In this document: piece by piece, positions 1-6,507 of the stretch | How the letters are laid out: each line of letters starts with the position of its first letter | How positions within the stretch are numbered: the stretch's first letter is position 1 | Assembly (NCBI GenBank): GCA_005888335.1 | Contig: VAWY01000159.1 | Location: 1 to 10,222 of the forward strand | Origin: Actinomycetota bacterium | GTDB lineage: Bacteria; Actinomycetota; Thermoleophilia; Solirubrobacterales; Solirubrobacteraceae | DNA: 10,222 nt | Reading direction: 5' to 3' | The notes under the pieces: model-generated | What the model was told of the DNA's origin: nothing | What the model saw: only the letters and a program-made list of their open reading frames with translations | Database searches by the model: none | Translations under genes and position numbers: made by a program

Positions 1-452
1 TGCTGCCGTTCGGCGGGATCGCGCTGCACGTCGACGGCGAGCCGGTCGATCTCCCCAGCCGCCTGATCTACAAGTCGATGATGGTCAGCGGCGTGCCCAA
101 CTTCGCGTTCGCGATCGGCTACATCAACTATTCGTGGACGCTCAAGGTCGACGTGGTCGCCGAGTACCTGTGCCGTCTGCTCGCCCACATGGATCGCCAC
201 GGCCACGCCACCCTCACCCCACACGCCGACGATCCGACGCTGACCCGACGGCCGTTCCTCGAGATGAAGAGTGGGTGGGTCGGTCGATCCATGCACCTGT
301 ATCCGCGGCAGGGCTCGCACGGCCCGTGGACGGTCGATCAGAGCTACGCGGTCGACCGCGCCCGGCTGCGCAAGGGGCCGATCGCGGAGCCCGCCCTGAG
401 GTTCACCGACGCCGTGGTCGACGCGACACCGCTCGTGGAAGCAGCCGCGTGA
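1..452 (+). CDS. Flavin-containing monooxygenase (Baeyer-Villiger type), C-terminal part
   Basis: The reading frame is open from base 3 to a TGA at 450-452 and gives about 149 residues; the 5' part lies outside the window. The segment MVSGVPNFAFAIGYIN followed by SWTLKVDVV resembles the C-terminal region of EthA-like FAD/NADPH monooxygenases (typical family length about 490 residues), where a similar 'GxPNFAF..GYxNxSWTLK' block is conserved. The nucleotide-binding GxGxxG motifs and the BVMO fingerprint would be upstream, so they cannot be checked. Family members insert one oxygen of O2 next to a ketone carbonyl to make an ester or lactone, or oxidise sulfur or nitrogen in some substrates. The stop overlaps the next gene's GTG by 4 bp, which suggests translational coupling with a hydrolase that could open the ester. 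The family is well supported; the substrate is unknown. Confidence 0.88.
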   Translation, partial: LPFGGIALHVDGEPVDLPSRLIYKSMMVSGVPNFAFAIGYINYSWTLKVDVVAEYLCRLLAHMDRHGHATLTPHADDPTLTRRPFLEMKSGWVGRSMHLYPRQGSHGPWTVDQSYAVDRARLRKGPIAEPALRFTDAVVDATPLVEAAA

Positions 453-1357
453 GCACGCCGACCATGATCACCGTCCTGGGCCGGCGGACGCGGGTTCGCC
501 TCGAGGGAGATCCGGCCAGCCCGCCGGTGCTGCTGCTGCACGGGATCGGCCGCAGCCTCGAGGACTGGGCCCCGCAGTACCCGCGCCTGGCCGGCGCGCA
601 CCGGGTGATCGCGCTCGATCTTCCCGGCTCAGGGTTCTCGGCCCGCGCGCCCGAGCCCACCACGCTCGAGGTCTTGGCCCGCGGCGTCCTCGAGACGCTC
701 GACACCCTCGGCGAGCGGCGACCGCTCCACGTGATCGGCAACTCGCTGGGCGGCGCGGTCGCGATGCAGCTGCTCGTCCTGGATCCGGCACGGGTCGCCA
801 GCCTGGTGCTGGTCGACAGCGCGGGCTTCGGTGCCGAGGTCGCGCTTGCGCTGCGACTGCTCGCCGTCCCCGTCCTCGGCGAGCTCGCAGGCCGGCGGAC
901 CACTCGTGGCGGCGCGCGCATGCTCGAGCGCCTGATCTTCGCCGACCGGACGCTGGCGACCACGGCGCGGATCGAGCACGCCTTGGCCATCGCCGGCCAG
1001 CCGGATACGAGCACGGTCGTGCTCGAGACCACGCGTGCGCTCGCCACCTTCCGCGGGGTCAAGCCAGCGTGGCGCGCGCAGCTGACCGCCGCCGTCGCGC
1101 AGCACCCTCGCCCCACCCTGGTCGTCTGGGGCGACCGCGATCGCATCGTGCCCGCACGCCATCTCGAATCCGCGCGTCGGGTGCTGCGGCACGCCGAGAC
1201 CCAGCTGTTCACCAATGCCGGTCACATGCCGCAGCTCGAATGCCCCGACGCCTTCGCCGCCCGCGTGCTGGCGTTCATCGCAGACGCAGAGCCAGCCCCG
1301 GCGTCGCGGCGTCGGCGCCGCAGCGCGCGCAAGGAGGTACTCGATGGGCAACATTGA
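449..1357 (+). CDS. Alpha/beta-fold hydrolase (probable esterase/lactonase)
   Basis: This is a 302-residue alpha/beta hydrolase. The visible elements are the oxyanion-hole HG pair in LLLHGIG (residues 28-34), the nucleophile elbow GNSLGG with Ser99, a probable acid Asp231 in WGDRDRIVP, and the catalytic His259 in NAGHMPQ. The GTG at 449 was chosen because GGAAG lies 8 bases upstream and the start overlaps the monooxygenase stop (GTGA). The ATG at 464 lacks a Shine-Dalgarno, and an upstream in-frame extension to 134 would only shadow the monooxygenase. The last 15 or so residues are an Arg-rich tail (287-296) that reads through the Shine-Dalgarno of the next gene, so the tail may be a by-product of overlap. 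Context implies hydrolysis of the ester or lactone made by the monooxygenase; that role is inferred. MhpC-type C-C hydrolase or haloperoxidase-like activity cannot be excluded. Confidence 0.9.
   Translation: MSTPTMITVLGRRTRVRLEGDPASPPVLLLHGIGRSLEDWAPQYPRLAGAHRVIALDLPGSGFSARAPEPTTLEVLARGVLETLDTLGERRPLHVIGNSLGGAVAMQLLVLDPARVASLVLVDSAGFGAEVALALRLLAVPVLGELAGRRTTRGGARMLERLIFADRTLATTARIEHALAIAGQPDTSTVVLETTRALATFRGVKPAWRAQLTAAVAQHPRPTLVVWGDRDRIVPARHLESARRVLRHAETQLFTNAGHMPQLECPDAFAARVLAFIADAEPAPASRRRRRSARKEVLDGQH
1331..1338 (+). promoter_or_regulatory. Strong Shine-Dalgarno that fixes the start of the LLM oxidoreductase
   Basis: AAGGAGGT lies five bases before the ATG at 1344, inside the 3' end of the hydrolase gene. 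It is a near-perfect anti-16S match, and it rules out the longer upstream in-frame extension to 1215. Confidence 0.85.
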
Positions 1358-2240
1358 CGGCCTGGATCTTGGGAGGTTCGGGGTCTGGACCTTCGACTTC
1401 GAGTTCCAGCCCGCCGCGCAGATGCGCGAGTCGGTTCAAGAGCTCGAGCAGCAGGGGTGGCGGGCGTTCTGGATTCCCGAGCTCCTCGGGCGGCGCGAGG
1501 CACTGACACACGCCGGCTATCTGCTCTCGGTCACCGAGCAGATGCACATCATCAACGGCATCGCACAGATCTGGTCGCGCGAAGCCCAGTGGACCCACGC
1601 CGCCGGCCTGCTGCTGGCCGACGCCTACCCGGACCGACACGTGATCGGCCTAGGGTTCGGCGGCTACCAACGGCCGGGGACCACGCCCATCACGGCGATG
1701 AGCGAGTACCTCGACGCGCTCGATGCGAGCGAGACCGCCAACCCCACACCGAAGGCTCCGATGCGCCGCATCCTGGCCGCGTATGGCCCCAAGATGCTCG
1801 CCCTGGCGCGCGACCGCTCCGCCGGCGCTCACACCTACAAGGTCAACGTGGCACACACCGCGCAGGCGAGGGAGATCCTCGGGCCGCACGCGTTCCTCGG
1901 TGTCGAGCACGCGGTGCTCTTCGAGTCCGACCCCGACAAGGCCCGCGCGATCGCGCGCGAGCACCTGCACGTCTATCTGAACGGCGAGTTCAACATCGCG
2001 AAGTTCCGCCGGCTCGGCTACTCGGAGGAGGAGCTCACGAACGGCGGCGGCGACCGCCTCGTCGACGACCTCGTCTTCTGGGGCGACCTCGACACGATCG
2101 TCACCAAGCTGAACGCCCACGTCGACGCCGGCGCCGACCACGTCGCCGTGCAGGTCATCGGCATCCAGCCAGGCGAGTCCGCGATGCCGCACTGGCGCAT
2201 GCTCGGCGACGCGCTCCTGCCCCAGGGCGTCAGCGCCTGA
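1344..2240 (+). CDS. LLM-class (luciferase-like) F420-dependent oxidoreductase, TIGR03620-like
   Basis: This 298-residue protein has the layout of the bacterial luciferase-like TIM-barrel family. It begins with the short beta strand LGRFGVWTFDFE, followed by ELEQQGWRAFWIPE (about residues 34-47), where the family typically has 'lGyxalWvpE'. YPDRHVIGLGFGGYQRP follows, then YGPKMLALARDRSAGAHTY, which is the 'GPKMLxLARxxADGxHxY' block of actinobacterial F420-dependent members. From memory it best fits TIGR03620 (MSMEG_4141 family). Such enzymes use reduced or oxidised F420, or sometimes FMN, for hydride transfer; the F420 preference is a family inference. It starts inside the hydrolase gene with a 14-bp overlap, so it is the third gene of the operon. 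It may reduce or oxidise a product of the monooxygenase/hydrolase pair. It is cytosolic, with no signal peptide or membrane segment. Confidence 0.9.
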   Translation: MGNIDGLDLGRFGVWTFDFEFQPAAQMRESVQELEQQGWRAFWIPELLGRREALTHAGYLLSVTEQMHIINGIAQIWSREAQWTHAAGLLLADAYPDRHVIGLGFGGYQRPGTTPITAMSEYLDALDASETANPTPKAPMRRILAAYGPKMLALARDRSAGAHTYKVNVAHTAQAREILGPHAFLGVEHAVLFESDPDKARAIAREHLHVYLNGEFNIAKFRRLGYSEEELTNGGGDRLVDDLVFWGDLDTIVTKLNAHVDAGADHVAVQVIGIQPGESAMPHWRMLGDALLPQGVSA

Positions 2241-2342
2241 CGCGCGGCCCCGCCCGACCGGTGTGACCGCGGCACGCGGGCAGGACGTGACCCGGATGAG
2301 GCAGAAGAGGTTGGTCTCGAGCTATCGAAGGTCGCTGCGTGG

Positions 2343-2506
2343 GATATGACCGCCGGAGTCCAGGCACCGAAGGCCGACCGCGCGACATCGCCCGACAAGT
2401 CGCTGATGCAATCGCGTCGGGCGCACTCGAGGTCTTGGCCGACGAGACGACGAGGATGGTCAAGTCGAAGCTCTCGGAGGACGTCAGCGCCCGTTATGCG
2501 GCGTGA
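2343..2506 (+). pseudogene. Frameshifted C-terminal remnant of a short-chain dehydrogenase
   Basis: Two adjacent frames join into one recognisable SDR tail. Frame A (2343-2378) reads DMTAGVQAPKAD. Frame B (from about 2381 to the TGA at 2504-2506) reads RDIARQVADAIASGALE, then VLADETTRMVK and a short C-terminus ending RYAA. In intact SDRs of one common type the equivalent tail reads roughly 'DMTAG...PKxDPxDVAxxxLDGIEAGxxEVLADExTRxVK'. The reading frame is restored by assuming one base was lost in the PRD codons near 2378-2381. No start codon, TGxxxGxG or YxxxK motif was found upstream, because the LLM gene ends at 2240. It is therefore a non-functional relic of a deletion or rearrangement. The tail match is from memory of the family; the frame break is seen directly. 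Confidence 0.7.
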
Positions 2507-2551
2507 GGCGCCAGGGCACACGGCGTCCGGCCAGGCCAACGCCCGAAACGC

Positions 2552-2558
2552 AAGGAGG
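2552..2558 (+). promoter_or_regulatory. Shine-Dalgarno of the STAS gene
   Basis: AAGGAGG lies five bases before the ATG at 2564. It supports this start and indicates strong independent translation. Confidence 0.8.
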
Positions 2559-2563
2559 CTCTC

Positions 2564-2938
2564 ATGCTCCCGTCGCGGTTGACCTCGCGCCCGGTTCTCC
2601 CGGCCTTCGACGTGCGCGTGAGTGAGCGCGACGGAGTGCGCATCGTCGAGGTGGAGGGTGAGATCGACATCCTGACGGCACCGGCCCTCGCGGAGGCCCT
2701 GCGCGGTGACGGCGGCCCCGGTGGCCTCGTGCTGGACCTCGGCAAGGTGCCGTTCATGTCGGCGAGCGGCCTGCGACTGATCTTGTCGGCGCATCGTCGC
2801 CTCTCGCGGCGTGGCGGCTTGGCGCTCGCCGGCGTCCGTAGGAACGTCGCGCACGTGCTCGAGGTCGTCGGCCTCGCCGATGTCCTGCTCATGGCCGCCG
2901 ACGTCCCGGCCGCGATCAGGCTCTTGGCGCACGGCTGA
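2564..2938 (+). CDS. STAS-domain protein (anti-anti-sigma factor, SpoIIAA/RsbV-like)
   Basis: This 124-residue single-domain protein has the STAS signatures: the strand and loop VEVEGEIDILTAPALAEAL (residues 28-46), the strand LVLDLGKVPFM (55-65), the phosphorylation loop SASGLRLIL (66-74), and the C-terminal half RGGLALAGVRRNVAHVLEVVGLADVL. In SpoIIAA and RsbV the loop reads D-S-S-G and its second serine is phosphorylated by a cognate kinase/anti-sigma factor (SpoIIAB or RsbW). Here the loop is S-A-S-G, so the probable phospho-acceptor Ser68 is kept but the preceding Asp and Ser are replaced. When unphosphorylated, such proteins bind the anti-sigma factor and free a sigma factor; phosphorylation switches this off. 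No anti-sigma kinase or sigma factor lies next to it, so it is an orphan whose partner must be encoded elsewhere. It is cytosolic. Confidence 0.9.
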   Translation: MLPSRLTSRPVLPAFDVRVSERDGVRIVEVEGEIDILTAPALAEALRGDGGPGGLVLDLGKVPFMSASGLRLILSAHRRLSRRGGLALAGVRRNVAHVLEVVGLADVLLMAADVPAAIRLLAHG

Positions 2939-3025
2939 CGGCAGGCGACTTTTTGGCGACGCGGGGACCGTGACCTGGCTTCTACGGCGGTCAGCACCTC
3001 GTCGATCTCAAGCACGTGCTGGTCT

Positions 3026-3046
3026 GTTGACGCCGTATGCGTCAAC
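3026..3046. repeat. Perfect inverted repeat, 8-bp arms and 5-nt loop
   Basis: GTTGACGC, the loop CGTAT, then GCGTCAAC. It could be a hairpin ending STAS transcription or a dimeric repressor site. No T-run follows, which weakens a classical terminator reading. It sits 27 bp before the promoter candidate. Confidence 0.5.
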
Positions 3047-3072
3047 GCGCAGGGCCGCACCAGGCCGCTAAG

Positions 3073-3101
3073 TTGACTTTGTGTACTTAGACCGGTACGT
3101 T
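3073..3101 (+). promoter_or_regulatory. Candidate sigma-70-type promoter for the MDR-SDR gene pair
   Basis: TTGACT (3073-3078) matches the -35 consensus at 5 of 6 positions. After a 17-bp spacer comes TACGTT (3096-3101), which matches the -10 consensus at only 3 of 6. The spacer lies in a locally AT-richer patch and includes TTAGACCGGT, with a 6-bp ACCGGT palindrome that could bind a TetR-type regulator. Position and spacing fit; the weak -10 keeps confidence low. Confidence 0.35.
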
Positions 3102-3158
3102 TCGGCGCCTTGCCCCGACGACGACGAGGGGCAGTCCTCGAGCGAGACGACGAGTCTG

Positions 3159-3171
3159 CCGGTTCAACCGG
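3159..3171. repeat. Short inverted repeat in the MDR leader, possible operator
   Basis: CCGGTT-C-AACCGG is symmetric around base 3165, 28 bp before the MDR start codon and downstream of the promoter candidate. That is a position where a repressor would block transcription. No regulator gene is adjacent, so function is a guess. Confidence 0.3.
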
Positions 3172-3199
3172 TCGAGACAGAAGAGAGGTTCGCACACCG

Positions 3200-4210
3200 A
3201 TGAGCACCAGCCGCCAACTCCAACTCGCCGCGCGACCCGTCGGCGAGCCCAAGGCATCCGACTTCCGGCTCGCGCAGGTGCCGCTGCCGGAAGCCGCCGA
3301 CGGCGAGTTCGTCGTCGAGGTCACGCACATCTCGGTCGACCCCGCGATGCGCGGGTGGATGAGCGCAGGCCCCTCGTACCTGCCGCCCGTCGAGATCGGC
3401 GAGGCGATGCGCGCGCTGGCCCTCGGCCGAGTGATCGCCTCGCGCAACGAGGGGTTTGCCGAGGGCGACCTGGTGCAGGGCGCGTTCGGCGTCCAGGACC
3501 ACGCGGTCTCCGACGGCGCGGGCGTCTTCAAGATCGCCCCCGGCAACGGGACCTCGCTGGCCGCGCATCTCGGCGTCCTCGGCATGACCGGCATGACCGC
3601 GTACTTCGGCCTGCTCGACGTGGGCCGCCCCGAGGACGGCGACACCGTGCTGGTCTCCGGGGCCGCCGGCGCGGTCGGCACGACCGTCGGCCAGATCGCC
3701 AAGATCAAGGGCGCGCGCGCCGTCGGCATCGCCGGGGGCGCGGAGAAGTGCGCGATGCTCGTCGACGAGCTCGGCTTCGATGCCGCCATCGACTACAAGG
3801 CGGGCGACGTCGCGGACCAGCTCCGCGAGCACACGCCCGACGGCGTCAACGTGTTCTTCGACAACGTCGGCGGCGACATCCTCGACCACGGCTTGACGCG
3901 GCTCGCCCGCCACGCCCGCGTCGTGATCTGCGGCGCCATCTCCCAGTACAACGCCACGGACAGGGGCAGGGGGCCGAGCAATTACATGGCGCTGCTCGTG
4001 CAGCGCGCGTCGATGACCGGCTTCCTGGTCTTCGACAACATCGCGCGCTACCCGGACGCCGTCGCCGAGATGTCGAGCTGGCTGGCCGACGGCCGGCTCA
4101 CCAGCGTCGAGGACACCGTGACGGGCGACCTCGAGGACTTCCCGGGCACGCTGTTGCGGCTGTTCAACGGCGAGAACACCGGCAAGCTCGTGCTCGAGCT
4201 GCAGCGCTGA
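3200..4210 (+). CDS. NADP-dependent oxidoreductase, MDR superfamily (PTGR/CurA type)
   Basis: This 336-residue protein belongs to the zinc-free MDR group that includes prostaglandin/leukotriene B4 reductases, plant double-bond reductases and E. coli CurA (COG2130). The N-terminal half carries the group signature VTHISVDPAMRGWM followed by a Gly/Pro-rich stretch. The Rossmann half has VLVSGAAGAVG (residues 150-160), KIKGARAVGIAGGAEK and the GVNVFFDNVGG block, which is diagnostic for this group. Members reduce the C=C bond of alpha,beta-unsaturated ketones or aldehydes with NADPH. The ATG at 3200 was chosen because of the AGAGAGG Shine-Dalgarno at 3182-3188 and because family homology starts at once; an in-frame ATG at 3110 adds an unfamiliar Arg/Asp-rich stretch. 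The next gene starts 3 or 21 bp downstream, so the pair is probably one transcript. Substrate is unknown. Confidence 0.92.
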   Translation: MSTSRQLQLAARPVGEPKASDFRLAQVPLPEAADGEFVVEVTHISVDPAMRGWMSAGPSYLPPVEIGEAMRALALGRVIASRNEGFAEGDLVQGAFGVQDHAVSDGAGVFKIAPGNGTSLAAHLGVLGMTGMTAYFGLLDVGRPEDGDTVLVSGAAGAVGTTVGQIAKIKGARAVGIAGGAEKCAMLVDELGFDAAIDYKAGDVADQLREHTPDGVNVFFDNVGGDILDHGLTRLARHARVVICGAISQYNATDRGRGPSNYMALLVQRASMTGFLVFDNIARYPDAVAEMSSWLADGRLTSVEDTVTGDLEDFPGTLLRLFNGENTGKLVLELQR

Positions 4211-4231
4211 CCCATGCAAAGGACTCCGAGG

Positions 4232-5128
4232 ATGTCTCGGCGTTCGACCCTTGACGGCAGGCGCGTGCTGGTCACGGGCGCTGCCCGTGGCCTCGGCTTC
4301 GAGCTCGCGACGGTGCTCGTCGCGCGTGGCGCGAGGTTGTCGCTGGTCGGTCTCGAGCCGGAGCTCCTGGAGGCCCGGGCGAGCGCGCTGGGCGCCGGCC
4401 ATACGTGGTTTGCCGCTGACGTCACGGATCAGGCGGCGCTCGACACCGCCGTCGAGGGCACGGTCGCGGCGCTGGGCGGCATCGACGCCGTCGTCACGAA
4501 CGCCGGCGTCGCAAATGCGGGGACGTTCGCCGGCGGTCCGGTCGATGCGCACGTCCGGACGATCGACGTCAACGTCAGCGGCACGATCCGCACGTTGAGC
4601 GCGTGCCTGCCGCATCTCGTCGAGAGCCGCGGCTATGCGCTGCTGATCGCATCTGTCGGGTCCTTCACGATGTTCCCCGGGCTCGGCACGTACTGCGCCT
4701 CCAAGGCCGCGGTCGAGCACGTCGCGAACGCCCTGCGCCTCGAGCTGGCCCACACCGGCGTTCGGGTCGGCAGCGCGCATCCCGCGTTTCTCGACACGGA
4801 CCTCGTGCGCGACAGCGACGCCGACTCGCGGTCGATCAGGGACGCGCGCCGCCGGCTGCGCGGCCCGCTCGGGCGGACCTATTCGCCGAAGGAGTGCGCG
4901 GAGGCTCTGGCCGATGCGATCGCCCGGCGCAAGCGCCGCGTGTACACGCCGGCATCACTCGCCGCGCTGCAAGTGCTTCGTCCCCTCGTGCTGAGTCCCC
5001 TCGGTGATGCCGTGATCAAGCGGCAGCTCCGCATGTCGGAGTACATCCCGGCGCTCGAGGAAGAGGTCGCCGCTCTTGGCCGTGCGTTCGGCGCCTCGTC
5101 CGTGGCGATGTCGCAGGCGCCGTCGTGA
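4232..5128 (+). CDS. Short-chain dehydrogenase/reductase (classical SDR)
   Basis: This 298-residue classical SDR has the cofactor motif TGAARGLG (residues 15-22), DVTD near residue 65, the structural motif NAG, and catalytic Ser141, Tyr154 and Lys158 (YCASK, with the usual 13-residue Ser-Tyr spacing). HPAFLDTDLV follows the active site. About 45 residues beyond the usual core end in an Ala-rich tail. Such enzymes interconvert alcohols and ketones with NAD(P)H. I prefer ATG 4232 because AAAGGA lies 8 bases upstream; the ATG at 4214, just after the MDR stop, would add six residues and has no Shine-Dalgarno. It is co-directional with and close to the MDR gene, so the two may act in sequence (C=C reduction, then carbonyl/alcohol interconversion); that is inference. 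Whether it reduces or oxidises, and what, cannot be told. Confidence 0.92.
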   Translation: MSRRSTLDGRRVLVTGAARGLGFELATVLVARGARLSLVGLEPELLEARASALGAGHTWFAADVTDQAALDTAVEGTVAALGGIDAVVTNAGVANAGTFAGGPVDAHVRTIDVNVSGTIRTLSACLPHLVESRGYALLIASVGSFTMFPGLGTYCASKAAVEHVANALRLELAHTGVRVGSAHPAFLDTDLVRDSDADSRSIRDARRRLRGPLGRTYSPKECAEALADAIARRKRRVYTPASLAALQVLRPLVLSPLGDAVIKRQLRMSEYIPALEEEVAALGRAFGASSVAMSQAPS

Positions 5129-5167
5129 TCTCAGGCCGGGACCGCTGGCAGCGCGCCGGGCCCGTCC

Positions 5168-5183
5168 ACGAGATCGATCTCGT
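5168..5183. repeat. Perfect 16-bp palindrome in a convergent intergenic gap
   Basis: ACGAGATCGATCTCGT is fully self-complementary with no loop, 39 bp after the SDR stop. The absence of a loop favours a protein-binding site over a hairpin terminator. It lies between two gene 3' ends, where operators are not expected. Confidence 0.5.
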
Positions 5184-5257
5184 CGAGCTCCGTGACGATG
5201 TGGCGATCGCGACGGAGAACGAGCGGCGGGAGCGGGAGACGGCAGGCGAGTCGCGAC

Positions 5258-5280
5258 GGCGCGGGGCCGCCGACCGCGCC
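5258..5280. terminator. GC-rich hairpin, candidate bidirectional terminator
   Basis: GGCGCGG (5258-5264) pairs with CCGCGCC (5274-5280) across a 9-nt loop. It sits between convergent genes, where a terminator serving both strands is expected. Neither side has a T-run, so it would be a non-canonical terminator of the kind seen in high-GC actinobacteria. The rest of 5129-5355 shows no supported gene. Confidence 0.35.
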
Positions 5281-5355
5281 AGAGGGCGTTGCGCGAGCTA
5301 CCGTGCCATGACTGACGCCCAGCTGTTGCGCCCGCTGCGTGCTGCGCGGGCGACT

Positions 5356-6507
5356 TCAGCTGCGCATGGCGCGGGCGATGACGACGCGCTGGATCTCGTT
5401 GGTGCCCTCGTAGATCTGGGTGATCTTGGCGTCGCGCATGTAGCGCTCGACCGGGTACTCGGTCACGTAGCCGTAGCCGCCGAGAACCTGGACGGCCTCG
5501 ACGGTCACGCGCATCGCGTTGTCGGAGGCGAACAGCTTGGCCATCGAGGAGTACTTGGCGCGCTGCGGGTCGCCGCGGTCGGTCATCGCGCAGGCCTTGT
5601 AGAGCAGCTCGCGCGCGGCCGCCGTGCCGGTCTCCATGTCGGCCAGCTTGAACTGGATCGCCTGCAGGTCGAGGATCGGCGCGCCGAAGGCGATGCGCTC
5701 GCGCGCGTATGCGAGCGCGTAGTCGGTCGCGCCCTGCGCGATGCCGACGGCCTGGGCGGCGGCGCCCAGCCGCGTGCGCTCGAGCGTGCCCAGCGCCACC
5801 GACAGGCCCTTGCCCTCGCTCCCGATCAGATTCTCGGCGGGAACGCGGACGTCCTCGAAGACCGGCGAGCCCGTCGGCGAGCCCTTGATGCCCAGCTTGT
5901 GCTCGAGCTTGCCGATCGAGAACCCGGGCGTGTCTTTCTCGACCACGAACGCGCTGAGGCGCCGGGCCGCGCGGTCGGTGATCGCGAAGACGACGTAGAA
6001 GTCGGCGATCCCCGCGTTGGTGATCCAGTTCTTGGTCCCGTTGATCACCCACTCGTCGCCGTCGCGCACGGCGTGCGTGCGCATCGACGCCGGATCGCTG
6101 CCCGCCTCCGGCTCGGACAGGCAGAACGCCGGCGAGAGCTCGCCGCTCGCGCAGCGCGGCAGGTAGCGCTGCTTGAGCTCGTCGGAGCCGAAAAGCTGGA
6201 TCGGCAGCGTGCCGAGCTCCTGGACCATCAGGATCAGCGCGCTCGACGCGCACGCCCGCGCGATCTCCTCGACCGCCATCTGGAGCATGAGCGTCCCGGT
6301 TCCGGTACCGCCGTACTCCTCGGCGAACGGCAGCGCGAGGATGTCGTGCTCGGCGAACAGCTCGCGGATGTCCCACGGGTACTCGCCCGTCGCGTCGATC
6401 TCCGCCGCCCGCGGCGCGACGCGCTCGCTGACGATCTGGCGGATCGCGTCGCGGAAGTCCAACAGGTCCTGCGGAACCGCGTACGCGTCGAGCGCCGCGA
6501 CGCTCAT
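5356..6507 (-). CDS. Acyl-CoA dehydrogenase
   Basis: This 383-residue protein has the usual acyl-CoA dehydrogenase length and motifs: EEYGGTGTGTL in the N-terminal helical domain, CLSEPEAGSDPASM at the flavin/substrate site, WVINGTKNWITNAG in the middle domain, and the C-terminal QVLGGYGYVTEYPVERYMRDAK with ITQIYEGTNEIQR. Glu367 in YEGT is the catalytic base at the position used by short- and medium-chain enzymes. It performs FAD-dependent alpha,beta-dehydrogenation of acyl-CoA, passing electrons to ETF, and is cytosolic. The ATG at 6507 was chosen for AAGG 8 bases upstream and the ATGA overlap with the upstream 3-hydroxyacyl-CoA dehydrogenase. A longer in-frame reading to 6681 lies within that gene and is a shadow. 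It is the last gene of the minus-strand operon. Sequence suggests a short-chain (butyryl-CoA-like) enzyme; chain length is not proven. Confidence 0.95.
   Translation of the reverse strand: MSVAALDAYAVPQDLLDFRDAIRQIVSERVAPRAAEIDATGEYPWDIRELFAEHDILALPFAEEYGGTGTGTLMLQMAVEEIARACASSALILMVQELGTLPIQLFGSDELKQRYLPRCASGELSPAFCLSEPEAGSDPASMRTHAVRDGDEWVINGTKNWITNAGIADFYVVFAITDRAARRLSAFVVEKDTPGFSIGKLEHKLGIKGSPTGSPVFEDVRVPAENLIGSEGKGLSVALGTLERTRLGAAAQAVGIAQGATDYALAYARERIAFGAPILDLQAIQFKLADMETGTAAARELLYKACAMTDRGDPQRAKYSSMAKLFASDNAMRVTVEAVQVLGGYGYVTEYPVERYMRDAKITQIYEGTNEIQRVVIARAMRS

Larger units (their letters stand above)
2939..3199. other. Intergenic region with inverted repeats, no convincing gene
   Basis: About 260 bp lie between the STAS stop and the MDR start. 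The region holds a 10-bp palindrome (AGCACGTGCT, 3011-3020), a perfect 8-bp-arm inverted repeat (3026-3046), a weak promoter candidate (3073-3101) and a 6-bp-arm inverted repeat (3159-3171). Composition is less GC-biased around 3065-3105 than in the flanking genes. No ORF with family resemblance was found. Confidence 0.6.

Noticed and set aside
134..448. N-terminal extension of the first alpha/beta hydrolase
   Set aside because: It overlaps the monooxygenase in another frame, is Arg/Pro-rich, and the hydrolase fold begins only after the GTG at 449.
2267..2279. Inverted repeat CCGCG-GCA-CGCGG after the LLM oxidoreductase
   Set aside because: Five-bp arms without a T-run are expected by chance in DNA this GC-rich, so it is not strong enough to call a terminator.
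2974..3030. Short open stretch PGFYGGQHLVDLKHVLVC ending at TGA
   Set aside because: It looks protein-like and could be another gene tail, but it is only 18 codons, begins after a stop, and matches no family I can name.
2494..3789. Minus-strand open frame of 431 codons over the STAS gene and MDR start
   Set aside because: The product is Ser/Pro/Arg/Ala-rich without a domain, and it covers two real genes on the other strand.
3164..4780. Long minus-strand open frame over the MDR and SDR genes
   Set aside because: It is antisense to two recognisable enzymes, has a low-complexity Arg/Asp/Ala product, and has no ribosome site.
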